In this document: piece by piece, positions 57,677 to 64,000 of the stretch
Layout of the letters: each line of letters starts with the position of its first letter
How positions within the stretch are numbered: position 1 is the stretch's first letter
From: Rhineura floridana
Taxonomy: Eukaryota > Chordata > Lepidosauria > Squamata > Rhineuridae
DNA: 64,000 bases
Reading direction: 5' to 3'
Assembly: GCF_030035675.1 (NCBI RefSeq)
Contig: NC_084480.1
Coordinates: forward strand, 20,231,263-20,295,262
Notes under the pieces: model-generated
What the model was told of the DNA's origin: nothing
The model's input: only the letters and a program-made list of their open reading frames with translations
Database searches by the model: none
Made by a program: the position numbers and the translations under genes

Positions 57677-57880
57677 TACTAGACATTGCAGAATAAATGG
57701 TGTAAAACAAGAAAAATCATTCAGATCGGCTTAATTTGCAAAATTTGTACAGATTACAGAATTCACATTTTCTTGTCACAGAATTTTGTTTAATGCGGTG
57801 CAGATTTGTGTGTGTGTGTCTGTTGTAGCATGGATCACACACACAGCCCTGTTTAGTTTTATTTATTTATTATTTATTGA

Positions 57881-58103
57881 GAGCCAGTGTGGTGTAGTGG
57901 TTAGAGTGTTGGACTACAACCTGGGAGATCAGGATTTGAATCCCCACACAGCCATGAAGCTCACTAGGTGACCTTGGGCCAGTCACTGCCTCTCAGCCTC
58001 AGAGGAAGGCAATGGTAAAACGCCTCTGAATACCATTTACCATGAAAACCCTATTCATAGGGTCACCATAAGTCAGAATCGACTTGAAGGCAGTCCATTT
58101 CAT
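57881..58103 (+). mobile_element. Sauria-type SINE (tRNA head, BovB tail)
   Basis: The head GTGGTGTAGTGGTTAGAGTG and GATTTGAATCCC (B box) is followed by GACCTTGGGCCAGTCAC, GGCAATGGTAAAACGCCTC and TTACCATGAAAACC. It ends with the BovB-like end GGGTCACCATAAGTCAG, GACTTGAAGGCAGTCC. It is well preserved. Confidence 0.92.
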
Positions 58104-59137
58104 GTCATTATTTCATTATTTATTTATTAGATCTATATACCTCCCTTCCTCCCAGTAGGAGTAAGAGGTGAGCAAATACCTTCCTGAGAAACTTTATGAT
58201 CAGAAACTTGTTCAGCTTCCCTTGAAATTTCTGTAGATGTTTAACCTAAGGAGGTGCCCTCCAAATTTGCCTCAAACTTTTCTGTAACGAAAAAACCAAG
58301 ACAAACAGAGAGAGAAGTACCTCTTGAAGGGTCAGTGTCTAGACCCCAGCACAGCAAATTAACAGAAACAGCACATTCATGGCACTATAAACTATGATAA
58401 AGAAAGGCCTGAAGAAATGTCTCTGTCCCCAGTTGCGATCCATTTTGTTCTGGAACTTTAAGAATGGCTAAACCATGCTTAGACTCTGAGAGAGACAAAG
58501 TTGTGATGGCCTGCCAATGTATTATTTTGGAAGTGCTGATCAGATCAAGCACAGATGGGCGGCACACAGCTCCAATATTCGGCTTGGATTTGAAAGTGTT
58601 ATCATTGGGATGGTAAACAAGTTCATAAGGACCCTAATGAGGCAAAAAATTGCTATGGTAACAGACAAAGAACAGTCTGGGAATCAAAGAGGAGTCTGTA
58701 CATGGTGGCTCAAAAGGTACTGGAGTGTGATGTTTCTGGTAAGATGCCTTGGCTTGGGTTTAGATGTCCTAAAGGCATTTTCACGCTTGAGGTTTAAATC
58801 AATTTTTGCTTGAATTGCTTTGTGCTGCAAATGCAAACCTATATTGGTGAGAATGTCCATCCAGTTTCGCCTTTGTCCCGCGTCCCCACATGGCACACAT
58901 AAGGCATGAGAAGCTCCAAGGTCTTTTTAGTATTTTGATGAGTAACTAAGCTAGAGCCGAAAGTTGTCAGAAGACCTTTATCTGAGAGAATTTCTGAGAT
59001 TTTCTTTTTCTTACCTCACTAGAAAAAAGAACACCAGAATTTTCTCTAAATATTCTCCACCACTTGTTCTATTTTAATTTAATTTTATTGATGGCAGGTG
59101 GCCCCCCACCACCACCAATGCTCCAGAATGCTGCTAG
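58104..59137. other. No recognisable feature
   Basis: No coding region or named repeat was seen. Confidence 0.5.
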
Positions 59138-59145
59138 GTGTTGCA

Positions 59146-59544
59146 CAGTAGTGTAGTGGCAAATTCAGAAGTGCAGGGTCCCTTCATGATAGTCACCCCA
59201 CACCCTTTCATAGCCACACCCCCTTTCCCACATTCCCTCATTTCCTTTGCTTTCCCTCTCATCTTGTGAGCCCACGCTTTACTACAACAGATGTCCCTAG
59301 GAGCCAAAAAGCATAAAAGGGGTGGCTTTGTGTTAGCTACTGAGAAGAGTCTTCTCAGTGGCTGACTCACCTCCTTTCACTCAGATTTGCTCCACTCAGC
59401 ATGAAAGGACAAGGACTCTTCTCAGTGGCTGACACGCTCCCCTTTTATGCTGGTTGGCTTGTATGTAGGGACCTGGCTGGGACCCTGCTCCCAAAAAGGT
59501 AATGGGTCAATGACCCCCCGTGACCCTGGACAGCTACATCCCTG
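59146..59544. mobile_element. hAT miniature with internal hairpin
   Basis: The ends are CAGTAGTGTAGTGGC and, from the right, CAGGGATGTAGCTGTC. The flanks GTGTTGCA and GTGTTGGG match at six of eight positions. The interior has an inverted repeat (AGCATAAAAGGGGTGGC near 59308 against GCTCCCCTTTTATGCTGG near 59438) and a direct repeat of GACTCTTCTCAGTGGCTGAC. Confidence 0.65.
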
Positions 59545-59552
59545 GTGTTGGG

Positions 59553-60904
59553 CAATGTGATGGATATAACATGGTGGCCAGGCTGCTAATATACTCTGCT
59601 GCCACTTACAGCAGCAGGAGGAAGAATATCTTTAGGGAAAAAACCCAAGCTATGCAAATGGTGAGCCCGAACTCCAAGGAACTATTGTAGAATTCCTCCT
59701 CTACCTGGAGAAATTTTGGGATATGGCTCACCACACCCCCAATTTCTCTGCCTACAAATAGGGTGGATAATTTCCAGAGGCGATTTACCCACAGCTATAA
59801 TTTAAACTGCTTCTGCACAACTCCTGACCCTCCAAGCCAAGCACCCTCTATCAGCCACATGTGATGGCCCACCAGAGACTTCTATCTTTACTGGGTGCAG
59901 TGGGGCTGCAAAACAGGGGGCAGGTGGGTATCAAGCACCCAGCAGATCATATTCTACAGATGCTAAGCTACTTGGTGGATCACAAATTGTGCTGTCCTGG
60001 TATAAGCTTCTCCCATGCACTTACTTCAATGGTGGGACAGTGCCTCTGATTACGGGAGATGGTGGTCTTGATTGATGGCGATTTTCATTGATACTTTCTG
60101 ATGGAATGTCTGAAAATGTGTGAGCATCTGAAAATGGCTCTTTGATTCCCCACTCAGTGAATGGGAACTAAAGCTAAGCTACATGATCAGTAGCCATGCG
60201 TGATACTAACAGGTGATGGATTGAATATTTGATTTCTCCCCGTTATGAAGACATACATACAGACACACAATCTTTCTACTTGTGGAAAACTAGACTGCAC
60301 CCTTGGATCCAAGCAGCTAAATTTATGTGAGCAGGAAGTTTTGCTTTATGATAGCAGTGCACCTTGCTATTGTCAGAAGAGCTACTGTTCAAAAACAGAT
60401 AATCACCTGGGAATGATGATCATTTTTTTTGATGCTAAGACACCAGGCTTGCTCCCTGCTTGCTTCTTTCTTTCCTCTCCCAATCCATTGTCGTGATCCG
60501 TATCAGTTTGGAGAAAGACCTCCAGGGATTGCTGCCAGTGGTGGTGTAAACCGCAGCTCAGCAAAGAGTTAACAAAATGATCAACACAGTCTCCAAACAC
60601 ACTGTGCTGCATTCAAAGGCAGTTTATATTGTAGCAACCCCAAAGGGCAGAAATCTGTTGGAAAATGGAAAGATGTTGCCAGAAATATTGCAAAGAGTGG
60701 AGAACGTCCAGGACTTTGAGCAAAATTCTAGAAGATACAGGACTGCAAGACTTTGTTTTTCAGCCTGTGCTTGCCATGGTCACGCTTTCTCTTGTGTTGA
60801 GAAAAGTTCTCATCATACTTTTCCCCATACTTGGTGGAAAACTGTTGTAGTCGTTATTTCCCACTATGGCATTTCTATTTTCAATATGCTTTACAGCTTT
60901 TAGT
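59553..60904. other. No recognisable feature
   Basis: Frames of up to 108 codons occur, with no resemblance to known proteins. Confidence 0.5.
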
Positions 60905-61305
60905 GATGGGGTAGAAATTCTGCTGGGTTTGGATTTTATTGTGAGTGCACCAAATTTGTACTTTCCAAAAATAGTGTTTCAAAGGAAACACAGCTATCCT
61001 TCAAAATTTGCACTTCTCTGAATTTTGTGATGCAATTCTGCAACCAAATAGTGTACACAACTGCACATATTAGGGAAAGTGCATATAAAAATGCATACGT
61101 GAGTGAAAATGGCATACGAAGATGCATTATATTAGGGGGAATTGTTTGCAAAATATGTGCATAAAGTGCATAAAAATATGTATGTGAGAAATTTCCACGA
61201 AAATATTAATGAATGTTCATAAGGACTTTAAACAAAAAAAGTACACTGATGCAGAAATTTGGACAACTAGAAAAATGAGAAACATAGATAGATTTGTCTA
61301 CTTTG
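60905..61305 (-). repeat. AT-rich interspersed repeat, copy D
   Basis: It shares AATTTGCACTTCTCTGAATT, ATATTAGGGAAAGTGCATA and GGGGGAATTGTTTGC with copy B, in the same order and orientation. Confidence 0.6.
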
Positions 61306-62554
61306 ACTAGGACTTTTAAAAAGCTTTCGACAAGGTACCTCTCCAAAGGCTCCTAAGTAAACTTAGCAGTCATGGAATAAGAGGAGGGGTCCTCTTGTGG
61401 ATCAAGAACTGGCTAGGAAGCAAAAAGCAGAGAGTAGGAATAAATGGACAGTTCTCCCAATGGAGGGCTGTAGAAAGTGGAGTCCCCCAAGGATTGGTAT
61501 TGGGATCTGTGTTTTTTAACGTGTTCATAAATGATCCAGGGTTAGGGGTGAGCAGTGAGGTGGCCAAGTTTGATGATGATACTGAATCGTTCAGGGTTGT
61601 TAAAACAAAAAGGGATTGTGAAGAGCTACAAAAGGACCTCTCCAGACTGAGTGAATGGGTGGTAAAATGGCAAATGAAATTCAGTGTAAACAAGTGTAAA
61701 GTTATGTATCTTGGAGCAAAAAATCTGAATTTCACATATATGCTCATGGGGTCTGAACTGATGGTGACTGACCAGGAATGAGACCGTTGGATCGTAGTGG
61801 ATAGTTCGATGAAGATGTCGACCCAGGGTGTGGCTGCTGTGAAAAAGGCAAATTCCATGCTAGGGATCATTAGGAAAGGCATTGAACATAAAACTGCAGA
61901 TATCATAATGCCTCTGTATAAATCTATGGTGCAACCATATATGGAATACTATGCACCGTTCTGGTCGCCTCACCTCAAAAAGGATATTGTAGAGCTGGGA
62001 AACATTCAGAAAAGGGCAACCAAAATTATCACGTGGATGAAGCGACTCCCCTGTGAGGAAAGGTTGCAGTATTTAGGGCTTTTTAGTTTAGAGAAAAGGC
62101 AAGGTAGAGGTGACATGACAGAAGTGTATAAAATGATGCATGGCATGGAGAAAGGGGGCAGAAAAATGTTTTTTCTCCCTTTCTCATGAGTGTTCCAGGC
62201 AGACAAAACGAAGGACTTCTTCACACAGTGCATAGTTAAAACTATGGAATTTGCTCCCACAAGAGGCAGTGATGGCCACCAGCTTGGATGGCTTTCAAAG
62301 AGGATGAGACAAATTCATGGAGGGTAAACATCAGTGGCTACTAGCCATGATGGCTATGCTGTGCCTCCACTGTCAGAGGGGGTATGCTTCTGAATACCAG
62401 TTTCTGGAAACTGCAGGAGGGGAAAGTGCTCTTGCACTCAGATCCTGCTTGTGGGCTGCCCACAGGCATCTGGTTGGCCACTTTGTGAAGAGGATGCTGG
62501 ACTAATGGGCCACTGGCCTGATCCAGCAGACTCTCCTTATATTCTTATCTTATG
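61306..62554 (+). pseudogene. CR1 LINE, 3' half of ORF2 and 3' end
   Basis: It begins inside the reverse transcriptase at KAFDKVPLQRLLSKL. It continues with WIKNWLGSKKQRVGINGQFS, ESGVPQGLVLGSVFFNVFIN, KFDDDTESF (FDDD where CR1 usually has FADD), WQMKFSVNKCKVMYLG and the C-terminal YKSMVQPYMEYYAPFWSPHL, KRATKIITWMKRLPCEERLQ. One frame runs throughout with TAA at 61317 and TGA at 61782. The 3' untranslated end finishes GATGCTGGACTAATGGGCC, CTGATCCAGCAGACTC and TTCTTATCTTATG. It is 5'-truncated. Confidence 0.92.
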
Positions 62555-63286
62555 TCCATCCCTAACAGCCTTTATTCTGCTTGCCTGCACAATGGCAATT
62601 ATTATTATTTCATTTTATTGATAGGGGAATTACTTAAGACCATACCTAAAGTGGGGCAGGGTCCTAGCCTTCTGGACTCTAGTCTAACACACTGACATAA
62701 TCTCTTGTAACATACGTTTAAAATGCACTTTGTCATGTTTCCATTAAATTTCTATGTCCATCACATTGTTTGGTCTGTAGTTAATCAGCCATGAAGAGAC
62801 AGAAATTGATTTCTCGCACAGTGTATATGACTTGCTTGTCCCACACACAGTAGCAAGTTCCTGGCTGCCACTGCAAATCTCTCAATCTAAGGGGCCTCTT
62901 TCCAGGCCAAATCAAATACTCAGTTGAATTCAGAAGCCTCATGCCACACTGACTTGGGTGCAGACTGGTTGCACTTTAAAATGTCTAAAAACCAGCCTGC
63001 CAACCACCTAACCAAAGAAAACAATTACACATGAAGTAAGACCAAAACTAGGCCATCTGCACATGAAGTGAGACCTGTCTTTGAGGCTAACATTTGTGTT
63101 TTCAAACTTCTCACCCACAGGCTCAAGTAACATATGTACAGCAGAGATGCGATGCAGCATTTTGTTGCAGGAGTCTGTGTGTTCCTTTTAAATGAGATCA
63201 CAGGTGTCGAGGACTGTGAATTTGGTCCATGAGTCAAGAATTCACCCCCTCCCAACTACTTTCTTAAGAGACTTAGTATGCAGTGA
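62555..63286. other. No recognisable feature
   Basis: No coding region or named repeat was seen. Confidence 0.5.
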
Positions 63287-63378
63287 ATATGATCCCTGGC
63301 CATCAGCCATGCTAGTTGGAGCTGATGGGAACTGTAGTCCACAACAGCTGGAAGGCACCACGTTGGCTATCTGTGTCC
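63287..63378. mobile_element. hAT foldback miniature, right half
   Basis: GGCCATCAGCCATGCTAG, GAGCTGATGGGAACTG and TAGTCCACAACAGCTGG match the right arm of the element family at 3695. The left arm is missing. Confidence 0.5.
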
Positions 63379-63386
63379 TAAACCAA

Positions 63387-63849
63387 GGCCCTATCTGTAC
63401 TATATGTTTAAAGCAGTATCCTATCACTCTAAATGGTCATGGCTTTCCTCAAAGAATCCTGGGAACTGTGGTTTGTTAAGAGTGTTGAGAGCTGTTGGAG
63501 ACCCTCCCCCCCCATACTCCTCTCTCAGAGCTGCAATACTCTGAGTTCCCTGGGAAGAGGGATTGATTGTTAAACCACTCAGGACTGTAGCTCTGTGAGG
63601 GGAATAGGGGTCTCTTAAGCTGAGCTTGGAAAAGTTACTTTTTTGAACTACAACTCCCATCAGCCCAATCCAGTGGCCATGCTGGCTGGGGCTGATGGGA
63701 GTTGTAGTTTTAAAAAGTAACTTTTCCAAGCTCTGCTCTTAAGGACTCTCAACATCTTTAACAAACTACAATTCCCAGTACTCTTTGGGATAAGCAATGA
63801 CTGCTTAAAGTGGTAAATACTGGTTTAAACGTATAGTGCAGATGAGGCC
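63387..63849. mobile_element. Large hAT-like foldback MITE, host of a smaller one
   Basis: The outer arms are GGCCCTATCTGTACTATATG and, from the right, GGCCTCATCTGCACTATACG. Inner arms repeat GAATCCTGGGAACTGTGG-type words. The 116-bp MITE sits at 63620-63735. Flanks TAAACCAA and TAACTGGA agree only partly. Confidence 0.75.
63620..63735. mobile_element. 116-bp hAT foldback MITE, copy 4, nested
   Basis: Identical flanks CTCTTAAG lie at 63612-63619 and 63736-63743. The first bases read CTGAGCTTGG instead of CAGAGCTTGG; otherwise it is close to the other copies. Confidence 0.9.
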
Positions 63850-64000
63850 TAACTGGAGTTCAAACTTCGTGGGGAGAGAGGGTGCAACAATCCTCGTCAA
63901 TATCCAAGCTGAGTGTGTACATTTTGATTAAAAACATACCTCTGCAAACTGTAAATGGGTGTGGATTCAAAACAGAAAGCTACTGGGGTTTTTTTTAATA

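Overview
The window is a piece of vertebrate genome, almost certainly from a squamate reptile and most likely a lizard. Four autonomous LINE types sit side by side (RTE-type BovB, L2, CR1 and L1). SINEs with BovB-derived 3' ends (Sauria-type), a 5S rRNA-headed SINE with the same tail and many short hAT foldback elements are also present. I found no host protein-coding exon, tRNA gene, rRNA gene or microRNA that I could defend. Almost every recognisable feature is a transposable element, so the 64 kb is either intergenic or inside a very large intron.

Layout: 1-9.2 kb holds old SINEs and hAT miniatures, plus a three-layer nest (an L2-tailed SINE split by BovB, which is split by L2). 9.4-10.9 kb is an L1 tail and a reversed, internally deleted BovB carrying a Tigger-like miniature. 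12.0-14.3 kb is a decayed retroviral remnant on the minus strand. 17.2-20.5 kb holds a long BovB-tailed SINE and two L2 copies lying tail to tail. 21.7-24.3 kb is the longest BovB, interrupted by a solo LTR with a 5-bp target duplication. 24.9-26.4 kb has three CAG/CTG tracts, one of them 185 bp and pure. 29.2-35.4 kb is a nest in which a hAT miniature hosts a smaller miniature, a SINE and a nearly intact L1 of about 5.7 kb. 37.8-41.1 kb is a long L2 with endonuclease and reverse transcriptase regions. 43.0-43.75 kb is a 5'-truncated sister copy of the L1. 46.4-48.2 kb is another L2. 49.7-53.1 kb is a full-length hAT transposon whose transposase is lightly damaged. 61.3-62.6 kb is a CR1 3' half. 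The last kilobase is a large foldback with a small one nested inside.

The elements form LINE-SINE partnerships visible in the sequence. tRNA-Ala-headed SINEs end like CR1. Three different heads (two tRNA-like, one 5S rRNA-like) end like BovB. tRNA- and 5S-like heads also occur with L2-like ends. Several insertions can be ordered in time from nesting and target duplications. The L1 pair, the 116-bp foldback family and the hAT look youngest. The retroviral remnant and several L2-like scraps look oldest. All family assignments come from reading motifs and junctions by eye; no database search was run.
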